A DNA stretch of 48,646 nucleotides from Holophagaceae bacterium (GTDB taxonomy: Bacteria > Acidobacteriota > Holophagae > Holophagales > Holophagaceae), in contig JANYLR010000025.1 of assembly GCA_025363715.1 (NCBI GenBank), positions 1 to 48,646 on the forward strand, in the 5' to 3' direction. The notes below the pieces were generated by a model, which saw only the letters and a list, made by a program, of their open reading frames with translations, made no database searches and was not told the DNA's origin. A program made the translations under genes and the position numbers. Shown here piece after piece: positions 1 through 7,332 of the stretch; the stretch's first letter is position 1, and the number at the start of each line of letters is the position of its first letter.

Positions 1-20
1 CAAAGCCCCTCTGGCGCATC

Positions 21-76
21 GGCGCGCGGACGCGCCAATGCTGTCACCCCTCTGGGGGCGCTGCCGCGCCCCCAGA
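21..76. repeat. Two adjacent GC-rich hairpins
   Basis: Two perfect inverted repeats lie side by side. The first is GGCGCG / CGCGCC at 21-26 and 31-36 with a 4-nt loop. The second is an 11-bp stem at 51-61 and 66-76 with loop TGCC. Neither is followed by a clear run of T on either strand, so a factor-independent terminator is possible but not demonstrated. A third, weaker inverted repeat, GTGGTGCTC / GAGCACCAC, spans 87-137. Apart from a doubtful small reading frame, I see nothing else in the first 371 bases. Confidence 0.5.
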
Positions 77-136
77 CCCCCGCCACGTGGTGCTCTTGAG
101 CTTTCTGAACGCACCCGTTATTTCGGGCGAGCACCA

Positions 137-364
137 CTAGATCGGCGCGTGCAGCCTGCAGGGATGGAAATCGCAATGCCCGCAGCGGCCCGTGCAAGGC
201 AGGCCGTTGTCATGCGTGTCATGCGACTCGGCTTCCATCGCCAGTCCGATTGGTTGGCGCGCGATGGTGGGGACGGCCTTCGCCAGGCGAACCAGGCCCT
301 CAGGTTCCGGACGGGACTTCCGGGCTTCGTGGCCCTTCCGTTCGTCGCCCCTGATCACCACCAC
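137..364 (-). CDS. Possible small Cys-rich hypothetical protein
   Basis: A 75-residue frame with a GTG start lies just downstream of the SCP2-like gene on the same strand. I do not recognise it. About four fifths of its codons end in G or C, as expected for coding sequence in this genome. Its C-terminus has a C-x3-C-x2-C-x4-C spacing (within PCTGRCGHCDFHPC) that could bind a metal or cluster. A tandem 9-bp repeat TGTCATGCG at 208-225 lies inside it. No ribosome binding site stands out, and high GC alone can keep frames open, so this may not be a gene. Confidence 0.3.
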   Translation of the reverse strand: MVVIRGDERKGHEARKSRPEPEGLVRLAKAVPTIARQPIGLAMEAESHDTHDNGLPCTGRCGHCDFHPCRLHAPI

Positions 365-371
365 TGCCTCC

Positions 372-1586
372 TCAGGCCTCCGGCCGTTTGAAGCTCTTCG
401 CCACCTTCTGCATGAGCAGCGGGTCGCCCTCGATCTTGATCTTGCCGGTCATGAAGGCCTCCTGGGCGTTCAGCGTTCCGGTGCTCATGGCGACGAAGTC
501 ATCGGACTTCGATGTCAGGAGGGTATCACAGGGCTTCAAGAGCCGCGGAAAGACCAAGCAGGCGCCCTTGCGAATGAGGAGGGTATAACCCAGGTCGTCA
601 ATCTGATAGCCCACCACGGCCTCCAGGTCGCCGGCCTTCTCCGCATTGAACCGCTCGGGCATGGATTCCAGGAGACCCTGGGCGGGGTTCACGTCCACGT
701 CGAAGTGGGCGGTGTAGGCCGCCACCTGGCTCAGGTCCCCCTTCACGGTGATGGCGCCGCCCAGCAGGGCCGCCACCAGGTTCAGCTTGCCGGCGTTGAG
801 GGCCGCGAAGTCCGCGTCGGAGATGCCCAGGGCCGCGCCACCCTCGACCTCGCCGGGTCGCACCGACAGACCCTCAGGGCTGAAATCAAGCCGGTAGGGT
901 GCGCCCTCCACCTTCACTTCCAGCGTGCCGCTGGCGCCGCCCTTGTAGCGCTTGCGCAAGGTGGCCAGGGCCTTGCCTCCAGGCGTGTCGGGAAAACGGA
1001 TCTCGGGCTCGGCCGACCAGGTCCGCCAGGCCTTGCGGAGCAAGTTCATGTCGCCCGAGAACCGCAGTTGTCCCCCCAGCAAGGCCGGCCCGGGCTCCGA
1101 CAGGCCACAGATCAGGGCCCGCACCGCGGCCTCATCCCCGGCCACTTCCGCGCCCTCGCCCCAACTCTCGCTCCCCACGCTCACCTTCATGCCTGCTCCG
1201 GCCAGGGCCAGGCGGGCGGTGACCAGGTCCTTCAGGGGCTTCACCGGCCCCCCCTGCTTCTGCGGCTTCTTGAAGAATTTCGGGAATTTCTGCAGCAGGC
1301 CCAGATCCCCGGTGCCCTTGAGCTTGCCGGTCATGAAGGCCTGCATGGGATCGAGCTTGCCCTCGTTGAGAGCAATCCAGTCCTCGCCGCCGATCACCAC
1401 CACCGAGGTGGCGTCCGGCTTGGCTTCGCGCTTCAAGGAGAAGGCACCGTTCTCGATGAGGCAGGTGTAGTCGCCACCGCCCTCACCGGTGACCTGGTAG
1501 TAGACGGAGACTGTCAGACCTTGCGCCTTCTCAGGCAGGAAGAGCTCGGGCATGAGCGCGAAAATGCCATCCACCGTCAAAGCCAT
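372..1586 (-). CDS. Tandem SCP2-like sterol-carrier domain protein
   Basis: The 404-residue protein appears to be built from repeated SCP2-type (sterol carrier protein 2) modules. The clearest are at about residues 1-105 and 300-404; two more diverged ones lie at about 107-188 and 192-290. Each ends with a similar strand-helix signature: KLKGTGDLGLL, QLRFSGDMNLL, AITVKGDLSQV and KIKIEGDPLLM. SCP2 domains bind lipids or other hydrophobic ligands in a pocket; the ligand here is unknown. No signal peptide is visible, so it is probably cytoplasmic. The start at MALTVDG is preferred over one 18 codons upstream because GAGGGG sits just ahead of it. Single-domain members are about 100-130 residues, so this length is unusual. 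Confidence 0.75.
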   Translation of the reverse strand: MALTVDGIFALMPELFLPEKAQGLTVSVYYQVTGEGGGDYTCLIENGAFSLKREAKPDATSVVVIGGEDWIALNEGKLDPMQAFMTGKLKGTGDLGLLQKFPKFFKKPQKQGGPVKPLKDLVTARLALAGAGMKVSVGSESWGEGAEVAGDEAAVRALICGLSEPGPALLGGQLRFSGDMNLLRKAWRTWSAEPEIRFPDTPGGKALATLRKRYKGGASGTLEVKVEGAPYRLDFSPEGLSVRPGEVEGGAALGISDADFAALNAGKLNLVAALLGGAITVKGDLSQVAAYTAHFDVDVNPAQGLLESMPERFNAEKAGDLEAVVGYQIDDLGYTLLIRKGACLVFPRLLKPCDTLLTSKSDDFVAMSTGTLNAQEAFMTGKIKIEGDPLLMQKVAKSFKRPEA

Positions 1587-1696
1587 TGGATCCCCTCGAA
1601 TGTTGGATCGAGCATGGCCGGGCGTCCGCACTTCGCGCAACGGTTACCGGAGGTCAAGCCGGCGGCCGTTTCCGGCCGCCGGCAAGGCACGGGCTG

Positions 1697-2860
1697 CTAC
1701 CTGGCATTCCGGGCGATCACCTTCACGTCCTTGCGGGTGGTGCTGATCTCCAGCGCGGCCGAACCGCTGGGCACGGCATCTTCCGTCCACTGCACGAGGT
1801 ACCGGGAACCGAAGACCTGGATGGCCTGCCCCAACTGCAGCTCAATGCCGCTGCTCAGGGCGAAGGCGAAGCCTCCCGTGTCGGGGGCAACGGTCCCGAT
1901 GTGGCCGGTGACGTTCTGACCCGAACCCGCCACGGAGTAGACGGTCACGCCGTCGGCCACGGCCTTGGCTTTCAGCCCGGCCTGGAGGAGGGTCATGTCC
2001 CGGTGCGCGAAGGCTGCAGATTCGGCGGGTCCGCCGTTGTCATCCGGCGTGCGCTTGAACTTCTTGGTCATGGCCCGGTTGATCTCCGGGTGGGCCATGT
2101 CGTCGGACTCGCAGCGGGAGAAGACGACCACGTGTTTCTGGCCCACCACCGGCGCCACCAGGTCGAGGACGGAGCCAAGGGCATTGGATTCCTTGGTGAT
2201 GGTGGCGATCAGGCCGCGCACGAACATGGGATTGTCGAAATTGAGGCGGTCGAGGACCTTGATCCCTTTCAGATCATTGGTGCCCTTGGCCCAGCCCGGC
2301 GCGCCGGCCTTGAATTGCCCGAGCAAGGCGTTGAGGGCGTCCTGCCCAGGTGCGCCATCCGAGGCATCCGAGAAGGTGGCCTGGAAGCCCATCCCCTGGA
2401 GGGTCTCCTTGGGGCTGCCCACGAGGGCTTCGGGAACCAGTTCAGGGATCTTCGCCATGGCCTCGGCCCACAGGCCCCGCCGGGCGGAAAACCCGGGCAT
2501 CAGCGACTCCAGGGAATCCTTGCCCCGGGCCACGACGAGCACCCGGTCGCCCTCGGGCACCTTGGTGAGGAAATCCGCCGCGGCCAGGAATGCCGCCGCC
2601 CGGTAGTTCATGTCCCGGATGGGCTCGAAGACCAGCACCCAGGATTGGGGCGCGTCGGCGGTCTGCGCAGGGCTCTTCACCTGAGTCAGGGGCCGAACCT
2701 TGCCTTCCACCTTCACCCGGAACTCCTCGGGCTTCAGGTCCCCCACCATGGTGCCCCGGGCATCCAGGGCCAGCACCCAGGCCTGGGTTTTCGGCTGCGA
2801 GGGTTGACCGGCCATCAGGCCTGCTCCAAGGATCAATCCAATGCACCAGCGGTGAATCAT
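1697..2860 (-). CDS. VWFA-related secreted protein lacking MIDAS motif
   Basis: The 387-residue protein begins with a short basic and hydrophobic signal peptide (MIHRWCIGLILGAGLMAG), so it is probably exported. It then shows the layout of the VWFA-related domain proteins common in Acidobacteria: a strand with LDARGTMVGDLKPEEFRV, then an alpha/beta domain starting at SWVLVFEPIRDM. In canonical VWFA domains that second strand carries DxSxS for metal binding; here it reads EPIRDMN, so the metal site looks lost. The start was chosen for AAGGAG ahead of the ATG; a longer frame begins 12 codons upstream. It is divergent from the ppx gene and about 110 nt upstream of the SCP2-like gene on the same strand. 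Function unknown. Confidence 0.6.
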   Translation of the reverse strand: MIHRWCIGLILGAGLMAGQPSQPKTQAWVLALDARGTMVGDLKPEEFRVKVEGKVRPLTQVKSPAQTADAPQSWVLVFEPIRDMNYRAAAFLAAADFLTKVPEGDRVLVVARGKDSLESLMPGFSARRGLWAEAMAKIPELVPEALVGSPKETLQGMGFQATFSDASDGAPGQDALNALLGQFKAGAPGWAKGTNDLKGIKVLDRLNFDNPMFVRGLIATITKESNALGSVLDLVAPVVGQKHVVVFSRCESDDMAHPEINRAMTKKFKRTPDDNGGPAESAAFAHRDMTLLQAGLKAKAVADGVTVYSVAGSGQNVTGHIGTVAPDTGGFAFALSSGIELQLGQAIQVFGSRYLVQWTEDAVPSGSAALEISTTRKDVKVIARNAR

Positions 2861-3042
2861 GCGCGGCTCCTTGTTTGTGGATGATTGGATCCCCATTTCA
2901 CCACGAGCTGGATCGGCCTCAAAGGCCCAAGTGGTTCATCCCTCCCGTCAGTCTTTGTCCTGAACAGAGGTGGGCGGCCGTCTCGGCAAAGTTCCCCCAA
3001 GATTCCTGGCCTCAGCATGGCCGCAGTCGCCACAATCGTTTC

Positions 3043-4539
3043 ATGCGCATCGCTGCCATCGACGTCGGTTCAAACTCCATCCACATGGTGGTGGTAGAGG
3101 CGGAACCCACGGGCGGGCAGCAGGTGCTGGCGCGGGAGAAGGCCATGGTCCGGCTGGCCCGGGGCGAGGCGAACTCCGGCGAGATCGGCCCAGAGGCCTT
3201 CCGAGCCGGGCTGGAAGCCCTGGCCGGGATGGCGAAAACCATCCGGGATTTCGGCTGCGACACCCTCATGGCCTGCGGCACGGCGGCGCTGCGCGACGCG
3301 AACAACGCCCAGGCCTTCGTCATGGAGGCCGAAGCCCTGGGCATCCCCATCCAGGTGATCTCGGGGGAGGAGGAGGCCCGGCTCATCTACCAGGCCGTGT
3401 CCCACGCCATTCCCTTTCCTCCAGAGCCCGTGACCCTCATCGACATCGGGGGCGGCAGCACGGAGCTGACCTGGGTGCAGGGCGGGCGCGTGGCCGCCAG
3501 CATCTCCCTGCCCTGGGGCCTGCAGCGGCTGGCGGATGCCGCCCAGACGGCCAACCCGCCCACGGCCCACGACCTCAAGCGGCTGCGGAAGATGATCCGG
3601 CGCATCCTCAAGAAGGCCCGGAAGGACCTGCCCTCGGAGCTGCCCGAACCCAAGCTGATCCTGGGCACTTCGGGCACCCTGGAAGACCTGGCCAAGGGCG
3701 CGGCGGCGGGCCATGCCTTCACGGTCGAGCAGCTGCGGGAATTCACCCTGAAGCTCTGGCGAGCGGACGCCAATGAGCGCGTGGAGCGCCTGGGCGTGGA
3801 TCCCAAGCGGGCCGAGGTGCTCCATGTGGGCGCCATCTGGGCCCTGTCGCTCATGGAGTGGCTGGGCACGCCACCCCTGCGGCACCTGCCCGTGGGCCTG
3901 CGGGAGGGCATGATCTGGGAGGCCCTCAAGCACGGCGGCGCTGCCATACCGCCCCTGGCGGACCGCCGGCGGGCCTCCATCGAACAGCTGGCGGCCCGGC
4001 TGGATCCCGATCCGGGCCACAGCCGTCAGGTGGCGAAGCTGGCCGATGAGCTCTTCGTCTCCCTCCAGCCCCACTTCGAGCTGGGCGACACCGAGCGCCA
4101 GTGGCTGGCCTTCGCGGCGCGGCTCCACGACATCGGTTTCTCCATTGCCGGGAAGGGCCACCACAAGCACGGCGAATACCTGATCCGGAATGCGGCCTTG
4201 CCCGGCTTCTGGCCCGAGGAGGTGGACCTGCTGGCCCAGGTGGTGCGCTTCCACCGGGGCAAGCCCCCCCATCACGCCAAGCACGAGGCCTTCCGCGCCC
4301 TGGCACCCTGGCATCGGCAGGTGGTCCGCAAGCTCGCCGCGATCCTGCGCGGGGCCGATGCCCTGGATCGGCGGCGCCGCCAGGCCGTGCGCCATCTGGC
4401 TCTGGACATCGATGACCAGCGGCTGCGCGTGATCCTGGATGCCTCCGGCGACGTGGACCTGGAAATGGAGGCTTTCCTCGACAAAGGCGCCCTCCTGGGA
4501 ACCCTGCTGGACCGCCGGATCGAAGTCACCGTACTCTAG
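3043..4539 (+). CDS. ppx: Ppx/GppA family phosphatase with HD domain
   Basis: The 498-residue protein matches exopolyphosphatase / pppGpp phosphatase (Ppx/GppA) in length and layout. The N-terminal actin-like fold carries the phosphate-binding loops AIDVGSNSIHMVV (about residues 4-16) and IDIGGGSTEL (about 134-143). The C-terminal third is an HD-type helical domain with LHDIGF near residue 360 and a conserved HHKHGEYL stretch. Such enzymes release phosphate from polyphosphate chains or hydrolyse pppGpp; which of these applies cannot be told from sequence. The ATG is at the conserved MRIAAIDVG; no strong ribosome binding site is visible. It is followed after 6 nt by the LeuA-like gene, so the two are probably cotranscribed. 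Confidence 0.9.
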   Translation: MRIAAIDVGSNSIHMVVVEAEPTGGQQVLAREKAMVRLARGEANSGEIGPEAFRAGLEALAGMAKTIRDFGCDTLMACGTAALRDANNAQAFVMEAEALGIPIQVISGEEEARLIYQAVSHAIPFPPEPVTLIDIGGGSTELTWVQGGRVAASISLPWGLQRLADAAQTANPPTAHDLKRLRKMIRRILKKARKDLPSELPEPKLILGTSGTLEDLAKGAAAGHAFTVEQLREFTLKLWRADANERVERLGVDPKRAEVLHVGAIWALSLMEWLGTPPLRHLPVGLREGMIWEALKHGGAAIPPLADRRRASIEQLAARLDPDPGHSRQVAKLADELFVSLQPHFELGDTERQWLAFAARLHDIGFSIAGKGHHKHGEYLIRNAALPGFWPEEVDLLAQVVRFHRGKPPHHAKHEAFRALAPWHRQVVRKLAAILRGADALDRRRRQAVRHLALDIDDQRLRVILDASGDVDLEMEAFLDKGALLGTLLDRRIEVTVL

Positions 4540-4545
4540 TAGCTC

Positions 4546-5748
4546 ATGACTCTCGACGAACTCATCAACGACTGGAACGGCCTTCCCTCGAAGGACGCCC
4601 GGATTCCCCTGCTGAACGACGAGACCCTGCGGGACGGACTGCAGAGCCCCTCGGTCCGGGATCCCGACATCTCCGCCAAGCGCGACCTCACCCACCGGCT
4701 GGCCCGCCTGGGCGTGGATGCCGTCAATCTGGGCATGCCCGGCGCGGGCCCCAAGGCCCTGGCCGCCGTGCGGGCCCTGGTGGTCGAGATCCGCGATCAT
4801 CGCCTGCCCATTGCCCCCAACGTGGCTGTGCGCACCCTGGAAGCGGACTTGATCCAGGTGGCCGAGATCCAGCAGCGCTCCGGCATGCCTCTGGAGGCGG
4901 GGGCCTTCCTGGGCTCCAGCCCCATCCGCATGGACGTGGAGGGTTGGGACCTGGCCTTCCTCGTGGCCACGGCCCGCAAAGCCGTCGCCTTCTGCCACCG
5001 CCACGAGGTCCCGGTGATGATGGTGACCGAGGACACCACCCGCGCCCGGCCCGAGGTGCTCAAGGCCATCTACGGGGCAGCCCTGGACGAGGGGGCCCAC
5101 GCCATTTGCCTGTCGGATACCTGCGGCCATGCGACCCCCGATGGCGTGCGGCGGCTGGTGCAGTTCATCAAGGAAGACGTGGTGCAGGACCGCTCCGTGC
5201 GCATCGACTGGCATGGCCACAATGACCGGGGCCTGGGCGTGGCCAATGCCATCGCCGCCTTCGAGGCTGGCGCCGACCGCCTCCACGGCAGCATCCTGGG
5301 CATCGGCGAGCGCTGTGGCAACGTGGCCCTGGACCAGCTCATGATCAACCTCCACCTCATGGGCTTCCCCAAGGGCGACCTTTCGGATCTGCCGGCCCTG
5401 GCGGAGCTGGTGGCCGAGCTATGCGACGTGAAGATCCCCGCCAACTACCCGGTCCTGGGCCGGGATGCCTTCCGCACCGGCACCGGCGTCCATGCCGCCG
5501 CCATCGTCAAGGCCCTGCACCGGGGCGATGTGGAACTGGCCGATGCCGTCTACTCCGGCGTTCCCGCCGCCCTGGTGGGCCGCCGCCAGGAAATCGAGAT
5601 CGGCCCCCTGGCGGGCCACAGCAACGTCGTCTACTGGCTGGAAATGAACGGCTACGACCCCAATCCCGACCGGGTGGACCGCATCCTCCGGGTGGCCAAG
5701 AACAGCACGAGGATTCTCAGCGAACCCGAGATCAGGGCCGTGCTGTGA
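4546..5748 (+). CDS. 2-isopropylmalate/homocitrate synthase family protein
   Basis: The 400-residue protein is a DRE-TIM metallolyase of the LeuA / homocitrate synthase / citramalate synthase group, which condenses acetyl-CoA with a 2-oxoacid. The first strand has NDETLRDGLQSPSV in place of the usual DTTLRDGEQ, keeping the catalytic Arg-Asp. The metal-binding DWHGHNDRGLG is at about residues 222-232, and the GIGERCGN loop is present near 252. The LeuA C-terminal dimer domain that binds leucine is absent, so feedback control of that type is unlikely. The substrate is uncertain; Re-citrate synthases also belong to this superfamily. Its TGA stop overlaps the palindrome TGATCA shared with the convergent birA gene. 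Confidence 0.8.
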   Translation: MTLDELINDWNGLPSKDARIPLLNDETLRDGLQSPSVRDPDISAKRDLTHRLARLGVDAVNLGMPGAGPKALAAVRALVVEIRDHRLPIAPNVAVRTLEADLIQVAEIQQRSGMPLEAGAFLGSSPIRMDVEGWDLAFLVATARKAVAFCHRHEVPVMMVTEDTTRARPEVLKAIYGAALDEGAHAICLSDTCGHATPDGVRRLVQFIKEDVVQDRSVRIDWHGHNDRGLGVANAIAAFEAGADRLHGSILGIGERCGNVALDQLMINLHLMGFPKGDLSDLPALAELVAELCDVKIPANYPVLGRDAFRTGTGVHAAAIVKALHRGDVELADAVYSGVPAALVGRRQEIEIGPLAGHSNVVYWLEMNGYDPNPDRVDRILRVAKNSTRILSEPEIRAVL

Positions 5749-6420
5749 TCACGCCAACCCGGTGATCTCCCCCGCACTTAAGCGCCGGATCCCTCCTGCC
5801 ATGGCCACCTTCAGCCGCCCGTCCGGCTCCCAGCCCAGACAGGTGCCCTGGCCCTCCTCCCAGCACAGGGCCGAGCCGATATCGGGCCATCGGAAGAGGG
5901 GCTGAATTTCCTGCTCCAAATTTTTCCAAAATTTGGAGATAAGTACTGCCAGTTCGGCCGTTGGGGGAGTCGGCAATTCCATATCTTTCAGGCTGGCAGG
6001 GGGGAAGGCGCGACCGGGAATCCCGGGGGCCGAGGTGAGGTTCACCCCCAGGCCCAGGAGCAGTCGGCCGCCGATCTGCTCGCCGATGATGCCGCCCAGC
6101 TTTACCAGGCGTCCTTCCTTCCAGGCCACGAGGTCATTGGGCCACTTGAGGCCCAGGACCTTGCCTTCGGGATCCAGCACCCTCGCCACGGCGGCCATGG
6201 CCCGCTGGAGCACCAACCCAGGGGCGACGCCATCCGGAGATGGCAGGGCTGCGGACATCCACAGGCCCGACCCGGGCGCACTTTCCCAGCGGTTGCCCTG
6301 ACGGCCCCGGCCTTGGCTTTGGCCATCCGCCACCACGACGCAGAACCCCAGGTAAGGGTTCCGCCGCAGGAAATCCTGGGTGGAATCCACCCGGGCCAGC
6401 CGGATGAGCGGCAGGTCCAT
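5749..6420 (-). CDS. birA: Biotin--[acetyl-CoA-carboxylase] ligase, monofunctional
   Basis: The 223-residue protein attaches biotin through biotinyl-AMP to carrier proteins such as AccB. It shows DSTQDFL near the N-terminus, the nucleotide-binding QGRGRQGNRWES (about residues 36-47) and the KWPNDLV motif followed by KLGGIIGE. It has no N-terminal helix-turn-helix like E. coli BirA, so it should be a ligase only and not a biotin repressor. The ATG lies 4 nt after the coaX stop, giving a birA-coaX pair as seen in many bacteria. It ends flush against the convergent LeuA-like gene. Confidence 0.9.
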   Translation of the reverse strand: MDLPLIRLARVDSTQDFLRRNPYLGFCVVVADGQSQGRGRQGNRWESAPGSGLWMSAALPSPDGVAPGLVLQRAMAAVARVLDPEGKVLGLKWPNDLVAWKEGRLVKLGGIIGEQIGGRLLLGLGVNLTSAPGIPGRAFPPASLKDMELPTPPTAELAVLISKFWKNLEQEIQPLFRWPDIGSALCWEEGQGTCLGWEPDGRLKVAMAGGIRRLSAGEITGLA

Positions 6421-6424
6421 GGGC

Positions 6425-7222
6425 TTACTTCCTTGTTCCAACCTGGTTACGGAACCAGAGGATGCGCAGGCCATCCAGGGTGAGATCCTGGGCGATGTGC
6501 TTGATGTGCTTGGTGTGGGGGGCGATGACCCGGGCCAGGCCCCCGGTGGCGGCCACCTTGGCTTCCGGGCACTCCACCAGCAGCCGGTCCAGGATGCCAT
6601 CCACCATGCCCACGTAGCCGTAGAAGATGCCGGACTGCATGGCCTGGACGGTGTTGCGGCCCACCAGGCGCTCGGGCTCGGCGATCTCCACTCGCGGCAG
6701 GCGGCTGGCCCGCTGGAACAGGGCATCGGCGCTGATCTTAAGGCCCGGGCAGATCAGGCCACCCAGGTATTCCTTCTTGGCGTTGACCACGTCGAAGGTG
6801 GTGGCTGTGCCGAAATCCACCACGATAAGGGGCGCCCCGAACATCTCGATGCCTGCCACGGCGTTGACCAGGCGGTCCGCGCCCAGCTCCGAGGGGTTGT
6901 CGATGAGCACCTTCACGCCGGTCTTGACGCCGGGCTCCACGTAGAAGGCCTCTACCCCGAAGAAGGTCTTGGCCAGGCTCATGAGCACGGGATGCAGGGG
7001 CGGCACCACACAGGAGATGGCCACGTGCTTGATCTGGCTGGGCTCGATGCCCTGGTGGCGCATGAGGGCCAGGACCGAGAGGCCATACTCATCCACGGTG
7101 CGCTCGCGGCCGGTGGCCAGGCGCCAGGAACAAACCAGGGGCGAATCCGGCCCCTTGGCGAGGTCGAAGATCCCCAGCACCACGTTGGTATTGCCCACAT
7201 CCACGGCCAGCAGAAGACTCAT
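6425..7222 (-). CDS. coaX: Type III pantothenate kinase
   Basis: The 265-residue enzyme phosphorylates pantothenate in the first step of coenzyme A synthesis. It belongs to the acetate/sugar kinase-like (ASKHA) fold: the phosphate loop AVDVGNTN lies at the N-terminus, PSELGADRLVNAVA near residue 110 and VVDFGTATTFD near 135. GGLICPGL and the later ATGGLA loop complete the family pattern. ATG at MSLLLAV has GGAG 5 nt upstream; an in-frame GTG two codons earlier is also possible. It is cotranscribed with birA downstream and divergent from the tryptophanase gene. Confidence 0.93.
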   Translation of the reverse strand: MSLLLAVDVGNTNVVLGIFDLAKGPDSPLVCSWRLATGRERTVDEYGLSVLALMRHQGIEPSQIKHVAISCVVPPLHPVLMSLAKTFFGVEAFYVEPGVKTGVKVLIDNPSELGADRLVNAVAGIEMFGAPLIVVDFGTATTFDVVNAKKEYLGGLICPGLKISADALFQRASRLPRVEIAEPERLVGRNTVQAMQSGIFYGYVGMVDGILDRLLVECPEAKVAATGGLARVIAPHTKHIKHIAQDLTLDGLRILWFRNQVGTRK

Positions 7223-7332
7223 GTCCACTCCGAATCCTCCAGGATCGCCGGAGGTGGTCTGTGATGCCAGCCCCCTTGTGATCTCTAGGCTGGCCGCCCT
7301 GGTTAGCCTGGATGTAACTTCTGGAGTCCCCC

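Noticed and set aside
192..1919. Long plus-strand frame across the SCP2-like gene
   Set aside because: Shadow of the real minus-strand gene in GC-rich sequence; no recognisable protein.
2590..3042. Upstream extension of the Ppx/GppA frame
   Set aside because: Overlaps the VWFA-like gene's 5' end; the conserved N-terminus starts at 3043.
3070..5355. A 761-codon minus-strand frame opposite ppx and the LeuA-like gene
   Set aside because: Low-complexity His/Gly/Gln-rich translation typical of antisense frames; both plus-strand genes have clear motifs.
7223..7332. TnaC-type leader peptide before tnaA
   Set aside because: The frame there has no Trp codon and no stop before tnaA.
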